A DNA stretch of 5,119 bases. It comes from Eubacteriales bacterium (GTDB lineage: Bacteria > Bacillota > Clostridia > Oscillospirales > CAG-272). This document shows, piece after piece, positions 1 to 5,119 of this stretch; the stretch's first letter is position 1, and every line of letters starts with the position of its first letter. The notes under the pieces were generated by a model, which worked only from the letters and a program-made list of their open reading frames with translations, made no database searches and was not told the DNA's origin. The stretch spans positions 1 to 5,119 of the forward strand of contig JAQVWU010000242.1 of the NCBI GenBank assembly GCA_028709565.1, in the 5' to 3' direction. A program made the position numbers and the translations under genes.

Positions 1-1397
1 CCGGATAAGGGTGCGGGTATCTCTGTTCCGGTCAGATTATTCAGCGCTTTAATATTGTCAAATTCGTTTTCATATCTCTTACCCGCGACGGAACGGTAAA
101 CATCCGAAGCAAATTTATAAGGGCTTGCGGTAGATACAACAAGCATATGGCGCGTATCACCGGTATCGCTCAGATATTTACAGGCGCAGTGCAAAGCTAC
201 CGCAGTATGCGTATCAATAAGATAATTATATTCGTTGTAGGTATCTTTTATCATCGATGAGGTTTCTTCTTCGCCGGAAAAATACCCCCGGAATATATTA
301 TCGAATTCGGATTTAACATCGTTTTCTATTTCATAAAAACCCTCATCGGACAGTTGAGTCATATATTTCGCGGTACGCCGGGGTCCTGCGGTAAGATATA
401 ACATACGTTCCAAATTACTGGAAATAAGTATGTCCATTGATGGAGACATGGTTGTATAAAAACGGCGGTTGCGATTATAAATACCTGTATTCAGAAAATC
501 GGTTAATATATTGTTCCGGTTTGACGCGCAGATAAGTTTTCCGGTGGGCAGTCCCGCGCGTTTTGCGAGATATGCGGCAAAAATATTTCCGAAGTTGCCG
601 GTCGGTACGCAAATGTTTATTTTATCACCGGAATCTATGGTCCCGTTTTTCAATAAATCACAATAGGCGGAAATATAATAAACTATTTGAGGAGCGAGTC
701 TTCCCCAGTTTATAGAGTTGGCGCTTGATAAAAAGTATCCGTTTTTTGAAAGAGAATCGGCAATTTTTTTATCCGAAAATATCTTTTTTATATTGGTTTG
801 TGTATCATCAAAATTGCCCTTAACGGAGCATACCCGGACGTTATTGCCTTCCTGGGTGGCCATCTGGAGTTTTTGGATTGTACTCACACCCTCGGCAGGA
901 TAAAATACCATTATTTTTACCCGGTCCGCGTCCCGGTACCCTTCAAGCGCCGCTTTGCCGGTATCACCCGAGGTGGCTACAAGAATACATACATCGCGTG
1001 GTTCACCTGTTTTATATAAAGCGAGAGACAGAAGACGGGGCATAATCTGAAGCGCCATATCTTTAAAAGCGCAGGTGGGCCCGTGCCATAGTTCCAGCAT
1101 ATGCAGCTTTTTATTCAGTGTTCTGACCGGCGCAGCTCCGCCTTTGAAGTTTTCCGCGCTGTAAGCGGCGGTACACTCATCAAATAATTCATCATAGGTA
1201 TAATCATCCAGAAAGCGGGATAATATAAACGCCGCACGTTCCGGATAGTTCATATCCCGTAATGCTTCAAAGGATTTTTCGTCGAATTGAGGTATTGTCT
1301 CAGGCATAAACAGTCCTCCGTCTGAGGCAATGCCCTGCTTGATCGCCTCGGATGAGGATAAACGCTCGTTTCCTCCGCGTGTGCTTGTATATATCAT
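1..1397 (-). CDS. thrC: Threonine synthase, C-terminal end outside window
   Basis: This PLP-dependent cytoplasmic enzyme converts O-phosphohomoserine to threonine and phosphate, the last step of threonine synthesis. I translated 465 uninterrupted codons from ATG at 1397 down to position 3. The N-terminus has the family pattern STRGG (residues 5-9) and DGGLFMP (26-32). HGPTCAFKDMA (105-115) carries the PLP Schiff-base lysine K112, ATSGDTGKAA (141-150) and VPTGNFGN (264-271) bind cofactor phosphate and ring, and SSANSINWGRLAPQ (224-237) is also conserved. The family form with this layout is about 490-500 residues, so roughly 25-35 residues are missing at the edge. The reading ends in FDNIKALNNLTGTEIPAPL, which matches the usual near-terminal segment. 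The start is supported by a GGAG 8 nt upstream. The ATG overlaps the dipeptidase stop (ATGA), implying translational coupling. No frameshift or missing catalytic residue is seen. Confidence 0.96.
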   Translation of the reverse strand, partial: MIYTSTRGGNERLSSSEAIKQGIASDGGLFMPETIPQFDEKSFEALRDMNYPERAAFILSRFLDDYTYDELFDECTAAYSAENFKGGAAPVRTLNKKLHMLELWHGPTCAFKDMALQIMPRLLSLALYKTGEPRDVCILVATSGDTGKAALEGYRDADRVKIMVFYPAEGVSTIQKLQMATQEGNNVRVCSVKGNFDDTQTNIKKIFSDKKIADSLSKNGYFLSSANSINWGRLAPQIVYYISAYCDLLKNGTIDSGDKINICVPTGNFGNIFAAYLAKRAGLPTGKLICASNRNNILTDFLNTGIYNRNRRFYTTMSPSMDILISSNLERMLYLTAGPRRTAKYMTQLSDEGFYEIENDVKSEFDNIFRGYFSGEEETSSMIKDTYNEYNYLIDTHTAVALHCACKYLSDTGDTRHMLVVSTASPYKFASDVYRSVAGKRYENEFDNIKALNNLTGTEIPAPLS

Positions 1398-2293
1398 ATA
1401 TTTAACTCCGGGATTATATTGTTTTTTTTCATAAAGTCTTCCGCGTTGGCAGAAAATAAGTTTTCTATAAGGTCATTCGGATAATTTAACCGCTGAAGTT
1501 CGGTTCCGATTTTATACAGGTCTTCTATGCCGTTTATTTCATACGGCGGTTTATCTATACCGTCCAGATCGCATCCCAGGCAAATTGTCTTTTCTCCGCC
1601 CAATGACATATAATGTTCGATGTGAGCGACGACCGAATCTATGCCGCAATTTTCACTTTTTGTGAGATGGGGTCTGCACAGACTTATTCCCGTTATACCG
1701 CCTATGTCAACAATCAACCGGAACATATCGTCGGTCAGGTTGCGGCGGTGATGGCAAACCGTTCGGGAATTGGAATGCGATGCTATGACCGGCTTGTCAT
1801 TAAGAAGCGCGATTTCATATGCCTCATAAAAACTTCTGTCCGACGCGTGGGATAGATCGGGTATTATATTCAGATCAAAACACCTTTTGACCACATCACG
1901 TCCGAAAGAGGACAAGCCATTGTCGGTATTATGAGCTCCGCCGATACAACAGGTATCGCTCCAAACCAGTGTTAAAAAACGGACACCTGTTTTATGTAAA
2001 ACATCAAGACGTAAAAGATCGCCGTTGAGCAGTTTACCGCCTTCAACGGCAAGGTACGGAATAAAATCGGGCGTGCGTTTTAATTCTGAAGCGGCGTAGT
2101 TTATTATTTCGAAAAAACGCGTGTAATTTTCATCATCGGACATTTGCTGATTGCTCCAGACAGCAAATATCTGGGTGTAAGTATCGTACCGAGACGCTCT
2201 TTTCAGCGACACGTGCAGATTGTTTTCGGCAAGATCCTGTGAAGTTTGCAGCATTTGAGATAAAGTGTCGCAGTGCAGATCAAACAATTTCAT
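1394..2293 (-). CDS. M19 family (renal/membrane dipeptidase-like) metallodipeptidase
   Basis: This is a zinc dipeptidase of the amidohydrolase fold, expected to hydrolyse dipeptides, in this family often including those with a D-residue at the C-terminal side. Numbered from ATG at 2293 (299 residues), the metal ligands are all present: H7 and D9 in LHCDTL, bridging E84 in AVEGG, H149 in DLSHASD and H173 in SHSNSR. R177 and HHRRNLTDD follow as in the family, and GCDLDG (240-245) corresponds to the substrate-binding GSDFDG motif. No signal peptide or membrane segment is visible, so it is probably cytoplasmic. The open frame extends to a TTG at 2335, which would add 14 residues. I prefer the ATG because MKLFDLHCDTL is where family members begin and because the extension starts inside a tandem repeat. 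Neither start has a good ribosome binding site; only GGTAA precedes the ATG. The last codons overlap thrC by 4 nt. Confidence 0.93.
   Translation of the reverse strand: MKLFDLHCDTLSQMLQTSQDLAENNLHVSLKRASRYDTYTQIFAVWSNQQMSDDENYTRFFEIINYAASELKRTPDFIPYLAVEGGKLLNGDLLRLDVLHKTGVRFLTLVWSDTCCIGGAHNTDNGLSSFGRDVVKRCFDLNIIPDLSHASDRSFYEAYEIALLNDKPVIASHSNSRTVCHHRRNLTDDMFRLIVDIGGITGISLCRPHLTKSENCGIDSVVAHIEHYMSLGGEKTICLGCDLDGIDKPPYEINGIEDLYKIGTELQRLNYPNDLIENLFSANAEDFMKKNNIIPELNI
1406..1409 (-). promoter_or_regulatory. Ribosome binding site of thrC inside the dipeptidase gene
   Basis: GGAG on the minus strand lies 8 nt upstream of the thrC ATG at 1397, within the final codons of the dipeptidase. Together with the ATGA stop-start overlap it identifies the thrC start. 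Confidence 0.7.
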
Positions 2294-2320
2294 GTCATTA
2301 CCATAATTTAATAATAAAAA

Positions 2321-2380
2321 ATCAACTGTCTTCAATCGTCTTCAATCGTCTTCAATCGTCTTTAATCGTCTTCAATCGCA
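2321..2380. repeat. 10-bp tandem repeat between yraN and the dipeptidase gene
   Basis: The plus-strand unit TTCAATCGTC is exact at 2331-2340, 2341-2350 and 2351-2360. 2361-2370 differs by one base (TTTAATCGTC). 2371-2378 is a further copy truncated after eight matching bases. 2321-2330 (ATCAACTGTC, 7 of 10 matching) is probably a decayed copy. The array encodes the last residues and the TAA stop of yraN, fills most of the 68-nt gap, and contains the alternative TTG start of the dipeptidase frame. Each unit carries a TGA on the minus strand, and because 10 is not a multiple of 3, successive units close all three frames. Confidence 0.9.
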
Positions 2381-2757
2381 GCTTTAATATGAGTGATTTT
2401 TATTTGCATAAATTCTGTTCCGGTTACCGGAGATATCAGCTGTTCTATTATATCAATCCGCGGACTTTTTTGCGGTTTATACAGCTGCAGATATTTTTTC
2501 GTGGATTTCAGGATATGCTCGCGTTTTTTATAGTTGACAGCCATTGCGGGACGCCCGTATTTCATTTGTGATATGGTTTCCGAACGGGACTTAACCTCGA
2601 CAAAAATAATATGAGTATCATTTTCGGCAATAATATCTATCTCGCCGTATTTTGAGCGAAAGTTTCGCTTGATTATAGTATAACCTATCCGGCACAGATA
2701 ATCACATGCGATGTTTTCACCGCGAAGTCCTTCGGTTCTCAGATTTATATTTTTCAT
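2362..2757 (-). CDS. yraN: YraN / UPF0102 family endonuclease-like protein
   Basis: This 131-residue protein belongs to UPF0102 (YraN), a widespread family with a restriction-endonuclease-like fold related to Holliday junction resolvases; its cellular role is not settled. The diagnostic pattern is present: G10-x-x-GE-x-x-A-x-x-YL (to 21), GYTIIKRNFRSKYGEIDII (25-43) and FVEVKSR (52-58). E39/D41 and E54/K56 form the putative PD-(D/E)xK-type metal site. KYGRPAMAVNYKKREHI (66-82) matches the conserved second half, and RIDIIE corresponds to the usual RFDVV strand. Most family members have about 115-125 residues, so the length is normal to slightly long. It starts 19 nt after rnhB, a common neighbour, but lacks a Shine-Dalgarno sequence; the leader is almost all A and T. 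The C-terminal IEDD and the TAA stop lie inside the first units of a 10-bp tandem repeat. Confidence 0.93.
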   Translation of the reverse strand: MKNINLRTEGLRGENIACDYLCRIGYTIIKRNFRSKYGEIDIIAENDTHIIFVEVKSRSETISQMKYGRPAMAVNYKKREHILKSTKKYLQLYKPQKSPRIDIIEQLISPVTGTEFMQIKITHIKAAIEDD

Positions 2758-2776
2758 ATTAATTTTTATTTTTATT
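2758..2776 (-). other. A/T-only leader of yraN without a Shine-Dalgarno sequence
   Basis: The 19 nt between the rnhB stop and the yraN ATG contain only A and T, mostly short A-runs broken by single Ts, and the A-rich pattern continues into the rnhB C-terminal codons. No GGAG-like element is present within 20 nt of the ATG. Initiation may rely on an unstructured A-rich leader or on re-initiation after rnhB. Confidence 0.6.
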
Positions 2777-3379
2777 TTATTTTTTATGTAAATTTTTTAA
2801 AAAACTTTTCCGGTGACAGGGGGAGGGACCGAGTTTTTTCAGCATTTCATAATGGAATGCCGTCCCGTATCCTTTATGTTTGGCGATACCGTAACCGGGA
2901 TATTGCGTGTCAAGTTCCGCACACAGCCGGTCACGGCTTACTTTTGCCAATACGGAAGCGGCTGCGATAGACGGTGACAACGCGTCTCCGCCTATGACCG
3001 AAACAGCGTCTTTTGTAAATCCGCGTGTTATGTTTCCGTCAGCCAGTATAAGCGACGGCTGAGGATTGAGCATACGGACAGCGCGTTCCATGGCAAGCAG
3101 AGCGGCGTTTAAAATATTAATCTCTTCAATCTCTTCGACGGAGGCATAAGCAACAGCATATGAAAGCGCGTGAGCGGTTATAAATTCATATAATAAATCG
3201 CGTTTTTTCGGTGACAATTTTTTGGAATCGTCAAGCCCGTCGATATTGAAATCAGAGGGTAATATGCACGCAGCTCCCGCAACGGGTCCCGCAAGCGGTC
3301 CCCGACCGGCTTCATCCGTTCCGCATATTATTTCGTAACCGAGTGAACGATATTTGGTTTCCAAATCCCAGGACAGCAT
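2777..3379 (-). CDS. rnhB: Ribonuclease HII
   Basis: This cytoplasmic enzyme cleaves the RNA strand of RNA-DNA hybrids and incises at ribonucleotides embedded in DNA, starting ribonucleotide excision repair. The 200-residue length is typical. GTDEAGRGPLAGPV (20-33) carries the first two carboxylates D22 and E23 and the GRG substrate loop (25-27). LDDSKKLS (49-56) is conserved. D114 in ADGN is the third carboxylate and D132 in GGDALSPSIAAAS the fourth, so the DEDD active site is complete. YPGYGIAKHKGYGT (160-173) contains the family tyrosine near the ribonucleotide. The ATG lies 4 nt beyond the ylqF stop, with GGAAAGG inside the end of ylqF serving as ribosome binding site, so the two genes are almost certainly co-translated. 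The last codons are very A-rich (ending in HKK). Nothing essential is missing. Confidence 0.97.
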   Translation of the reverse strand: MLSWDLETKYRSLGYEIICGTDEAGRGPLAGPVAGAACILPSDFNIDGLDDSKKLSPKKRDLLYEFITAHALSYAVAYASVEEIEEINILNAALLAMERAVRMLNPQPSLILADGNITRGFTKDAVSVIGGDALSPSIAAASVLAKVSRDRLCAELDTQYPGYGIAKHKGYGTAFHYEMLKKLGPSPCHRKSFLKNLHKK

Positions 3380-3383
3380 GTAA

Positions 3384-4247
3384 TTACGGCCTTTCCAGTG
3401 TTATCTTACCGATTTTCCCGCCGCGGAATTCATCAAGCAGTATGGCGGCGGTACGTTCGTAATTAACCTCCCCGCCCGAAATCAAAAACCCTCTTTTCCG
3501 CCCGATCAATTCAAACAATTCCCAATCCTGCAGTTCGGCAAAATCCGGCTCGGATTCAAGCTTATAACGTGTTTTTAATAATTGGGGATATAATTTCCGC
3601 AGACGCCGGCATAAAATAATCGCGATATGTTCGGTATCGAGAACGGTATCTTTAATTGCTCCGGTAAGCGCCAGATTCTCTCCGATGGTTTGATCTTTAA
3701 ATTTAGGCCATAGCACACCGGGCATGTCCAATAAATCTATGCCCGCTGACGTGGAAACCCATTGTTTGGTTAACGTTATACCGGGACGGTCCTCCGCTTT
3801 GGCTTTTTTGCCTCCGGCGAGAGTATTTATAAAAGTGGATTTGCCTACATTGGGGATGCCGACAACCATTGCTTTCAATGCTCGTCCTGTCATACCGCGC
3901 GTTTGATTTTTATAAATTTTATCGGATAAAATATTATTGGCGGCGTTTTTGATTTCTTTAATTCCGTAACCCGAAATACAGTCGGTGAATATACATTGCC
4001 TGCCGATACGGTTAAATTCTTTTTTCCAGTCCGAGGTGACTTCGGGGTCCGACAGGGAGGCTTTGTTTAATATTGTCAATACAGGTTTTGCGCCGACAAG
4101 TAAGTTTATTTCGGGATTTTGAGAACTCCGGGGGATTCTTGCGTCCAAAAGTTCTATAATCATGTCAACAGACGGCAGGTTGTCGGTGATCAGCCGGCGG
4201 GTCTTGGCCATATGTCCGGGAAACCACTGTATTGTCTGCGACGGCAT
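3384..4247 (-). CDS. ylqF: Ribosome biogenesis GTPase YlqF/RbgA
   Basis: This is a circularly permuted GTPase that in Bacillus subtilis acts late in 50S subunit assembly. The 287-residue length fits. IQWFPGHMAKTRR (6-18) is the family N-terminus, and DMIIELLDARIP (28-39) begins the permuted G domain. In the permuted order the motifs are G4 at NKAS (61-64), G1/Walker A at GIPNVGKS (130-137), G2 at RPGIT (154-158) and G3 at DMPG (174-177). The C-terminal RNA-binding helical domain includes GRKRGFLISGGEVNYERT, close to the usual RGRGLLRGGEID segment. The one oddity is G4: the guanine-specifying aspartate of NKxD is replaced by S64 (codon TCC at 4058-4056). The start is secure, with a strong AAAGGAGA 6 nt upstream, and the gene follows lepB by 16 nt as in many Firmicutes. 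Confidence 0.96.
   Translation of the reverse strand: MPSQTIQWFPGHMAKTRRLITDNLPSVDMIIELLDARIPRSSQNPEINLLVGAKPVLTILNKASLSDPEVTSDWKKEFNRIGRQCIFTDCISGYGIKEIKNAANNILSDKIYKNQTRGMTGRALKAMVVGIPNVGKSTFINTLAGGKKAKAEDRPGITLTKQWVSTSAGIDLLDMPGVLWPKFKDQTIGENLALTGAIKDTVLDTEHIAIILCRRLRKLYPQLLKTRYKLESEPDFAELQDWELFELIGRKRGFLISGGEVNYERTAAILLDEFRGGKIGKITLERP
3390..3396 (-). promoter_or_regulatory. Ribosome binding site of rnhB inside the end of ylqF
   Basis: GGAAAGG on the minus strand overlaps the last codons of ylqF and ends 10 nt before the rnhB ATG at 3379. With only 4 nt between the genes, ribosomes ending ylqF are well placed to start rnhB. Confidence 0.6.
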
Positions 4248-4252
4248 ATCAA

Positions 4253-4260
4253 TCTCCTTT
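4253..4260 (-). promoter_or_regulatory. Ribosome binding site of ylqF
   Basis: AAAGGAGA on the minus strand sits in the 16-nt gap after lepB. Its GGAG core is 6 nt from the ylqF ATG at 4247. It is the strongest Shine-Dalgarno sequence in the window and fixes the ylqF start. Confidence 0.85.
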
Positions 4261-4263
4261 TGC

Positions 4264-4944
4264 TTATTCTACGGGTCCTATTTTATCAAACGGATAAACC
4301 CGGAAGATAACACGTCCGATTATATAGCGCTCATTCACTAATCCTACCATTGAGTTACGGCTGTCAAGGGAATGATTGCGGTTATCGCCCATTACAAAAA
4401 CATATCCTTCGGGTATAGTTAGAGGGAACTGCATGTTTGATGACAACATACTGCGTCCTTCTTCATAATTTACGTAAGTTTCATCCAGTTTTTCATTGTT
4501 TACCAACACGGTCCATGTTGAAAAATCTATGTTTATTTCCTGACCGCCGACAGCTATGATACGTTTCACCAGGGGCTCGTCATAACCTACATTTGGTGAC
4601 TGGAAAACTATGATATCATTTTGTTTTGGTTCATACATAATGCCGGATACGAGCAAAATATCTTTTTCTTCAAGCGTGTGTGCCATCGATGAACCGATAA
4701 CAGGTGAGTGACGTACGGCAAAGGTCATAATTACTAAAACCAAAGAAAACGAAAAAACAAAAAGTTCTATCCACTCAAATACCGATGATAAAAAGTCGGT
4801 GTTTGCCGAACCGCTATGTTTGTTTTCACCGTTTTGCTTTTCCGGTTTTAATAAATTTTCATGTTCTATATCACCTATATCACCGGTTTCGCCTATATTC
4901 TGTGTGACCTGAAACTCAATCGCTTTGTTTATATTTTGCATCAT
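4264..4944 (-). CDS. lepB: Signal peptidase I
   Basis: This membrane serine protease removes signal peptides from proteins exported by Sec or Tat, on the outer face of the membrane. The 226-residue sequence has a polar N-terminus (about 1-55, presumably cytoplasmic), one membrane segment (about 60-77, rich in F, V, L), then the catalytic domain. Box B is SPVIGSSMAHTL (80-91) with nucleophile S86. Box C is DIIVFQSP (110-117). Box D is VKRIIAVGG (126-134) with general base K127. Box E is GDNRNHSLDSR (186-196). The Ser/Lys dyad is intact. H89 sits where many homologues have proline (SMxPTL); related clostridial enzymes also vary here. The N-terminal extension contains the small repeat GETGDIGDI. 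Two adjacent ATGs (4944 and 4941) are possible starts with only a weak GGATGGA nearby. A better AAAGGA serves an out-of-frame ATG at 4954, so the exact start is uncertain. Confidence 0.95.
   Translation of the reverse strand: MMQNINKAIEFQVTQNIGETGDIGDIEHENLLKPEKQNGENKHSGSANTDFLSSVFEWIELFVFSFSLVLVIMTFAVRHSPVIGSSMAHTLEEKDILLVSGIMYEPKQNDIIVFQSPNVGYDEPLVKRIIAVGGQEINIDFSTWTVLVNNEKLDETYVNYEEGRSMLSSNMQFPLTIPEGYVFVMGDNRNHSLDSRNSMVGLVNERYIIGRVIFRVYPFDKIGPVE
4867..4884 (-). repeat. Two tandem 9-bp copies in lepB encoding Gly-Asp-Ile
   Basis: TATATCACC occurs twice in tandem on the plus strand, coding GDI-GDI at LepB residues 21-26. The preceding codons for GET (18-20) look like a third, diverged copy. 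The repeat lies in the polar N-terminal extension, outside the catalytic domain, and a change of copy number would keep the reading frame. Confidence 0.6.
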
Positions 4945-4954
4945 AATTGTCCAT
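4916..4954 (-). CDS. Possible 12-codon leader ORF overlapping the lepB start
   Basis: An ATG at 4954, placed 4-5 nt after AAAGGA (4964-4959), opens a frame of 12 codons (MDNYDAKYKQSD) ending in TGA at 4918-4916. It is out of frame with lepB and spans both lepB start codons. The AAAGGA is the best Shine-Dalgarno match in this junction but lies about 14 nt from the lepB ATG, which is too far for good initiation there. It could be a short upstream ORF that tunes lepB translation, or chance. Seen: the frame and the spacing. Inferred: any function. Confidence 0.25.
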   Translation of the reverse strand: MDNYDAKYKQSD

Positions 4955-4963
4955 CCGGTCCTT

Positions 4964-4979
4964 TCGATTTTTAAATCGA
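4964..4979. promoter_or_regulatory. 16-bp dyad just upstream of the lepB ribosome binding region
   Basis: TCGATTT and AAATCGA form perfect 7-bp arms separated by TT. In the minus-strand transcript this could fold as a 6-bp stem with a UAAA loop ending directly at the AAGGA that precedes lepB. It may be a protein-binding operator or an RNA hairpin affecting initiation. It has no U-tract in the transcript direction and is too AU-rich to be a convincing terminator of the upstream gene. Confidence 0.35.
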
Positions 4980-4987
4980 TCCAAACA

Positions 4988-5119
4988 TCAATAATTATTG
5001 TTTTTAATCATGTGGCTCAAAAGATTATATCCGTGTTCGATATATATGCCTGTCGAATTGCAAATATCTTCGGTAAAACTTTCAACGCCTCCATGGACTT
5101 CCGCACTTGAATATATAAT
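4988..5119 (-). CDS. C-terminal tail of an unrecognised protein, N-terminal part outside window
   Basis: This minus-strand frame is open from the window edge to a TGA at 4990-4988, giving 43 residues. The sequence includes SSAEVHGGVESFTEDI and STGIYIEHGYNLL and ends in the low-complexity KNNNY. It looks coding because many codons start with G or A and end in a pyrimidine or A (GAA, GAT, GGC, ATT, AAT), and because the stop falls 43 nt before lepB on the same strand. A second minus frame is also open for part of this stretch (to about 5017) but has less coding-like codons. I do not recognise the family. It is not ribosomal protein L19, the gene often found next to lepB in Firmicutes. It probably shares a transcript with, or lies just upstream of, the lepB operon. 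Confidence 0.6.
   Translation of the reverse strand: MIYSSAEVHGGVESFTEDICNSTGIYIEHGYNLLSHMIKNNNY

Noticed and set aside
718..1019. Two overlapping plus-strand open frames
   Set aside because: Both are shadows of thrC, whose minus-strand frame contains all the expected PLP motifs through this stretch.
1613..1855. Plus-strand open frame of 80 codons
   Set aside because: It is antisense to the well-conserved metal-binding region of the dipeptidase, without a ribosome binding site or recognisable domain.
2321..2380. Tandem repeat as a CRISPR array
   Set aside because: Units are 10 bp and directly adjacent with no spacers, and no cas genes are present.
2239..2571. Plus-strand open frame of 110 codons across the yraN/dipeptidase junction
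   Set aside because: It runs antisense to yraN and stays open mainly because the tandem repeat has no plus-strand stop codon; the protein is low in recognisable features.
2793..2804. TTTTTTAAAAAA palindrome as an intrinsic terminator after rnhB
   Set aside because: It is inside rnhB coding sequence, has no GC-rich stem, and the following bases are A-rich rather than U-rich in the transcript.
5024..5029. Perfect TATAAT on the minus strand as a promoter -10 for lepB
   Set aside because: No acceptable -35 lies 16-18 nt upstream (the best, TCGACA, is 21 nt away), and the hexamer is part of likely coding sequence.

Overview
This window is one compact stretch of bacterial chromosome in which every supportable gene lies on the minus strand, so transcription runs from high to low coordinates. 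In that order it holds: the C-terminal tail of an unrecognised gene (5119-4988), signal peptidase I lepB (4944-4264), the ribosome-assembly GTPase ylqF/rbgA (4247-3384), ribonuclease HII rnhB (3379-2777), a YraN/UPF0102 nuclease-like protein (2757-2362), an M19 membrane-dipeptidase-family enzyme (2293-1394) and threonine synthase thrC (1397 to beyond position 1, lacking its C-terminal end).

The block lepB-ylqF-rnhB-yraN is a familiar gene order in Firmicutes, and ylqF/rbgA itself is characteristic of that phylum. Strong AAGGAG-type ribosome binding sites at some genes, moderate base composition with AT-rich gene junctions, a single-membrane-span signal peptidase and the long clostridial-type threonine synthase all suggest a member of the Clostridia, possibly an uncultured gut lineage. 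The genus cannot be named from this sequence.

Gaps between genes are 43, 16, 4, 19 and 68 nt, followed by a 4-nt overlap, and no convincing intrinsic terminator is visible. The simplest reading is one operon or two overlapping transcription units. The first part covers protein export, 50S subunit assembly and nucleic-acid housekeeping. The last two genes are metabolic: a dipeptidase translationally coupled to the final enzyme of threonine synthesis.

No gene-free stretch exceeds 300 bases, and I see no RNA gene, mobile element, CRISPR array or defence system. The unusual material is at junctions and in motifs. It comprises a 10-bp tandem repeat (TTCAATCGTC on the plus strand) between yraN and the dipeptidase, an A-rich leader without a Shine-Dalgarno sequence before yraN, a dyad plus a possible 12-codon leader ORF at the lepB start, and non-canonical residues in the YlqF G4 motif (NKAS) and the LepB catalytic box (SMAHTL). 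I found no clear evidence of a novel multi-gene system; most of the window is ordinary core genome.
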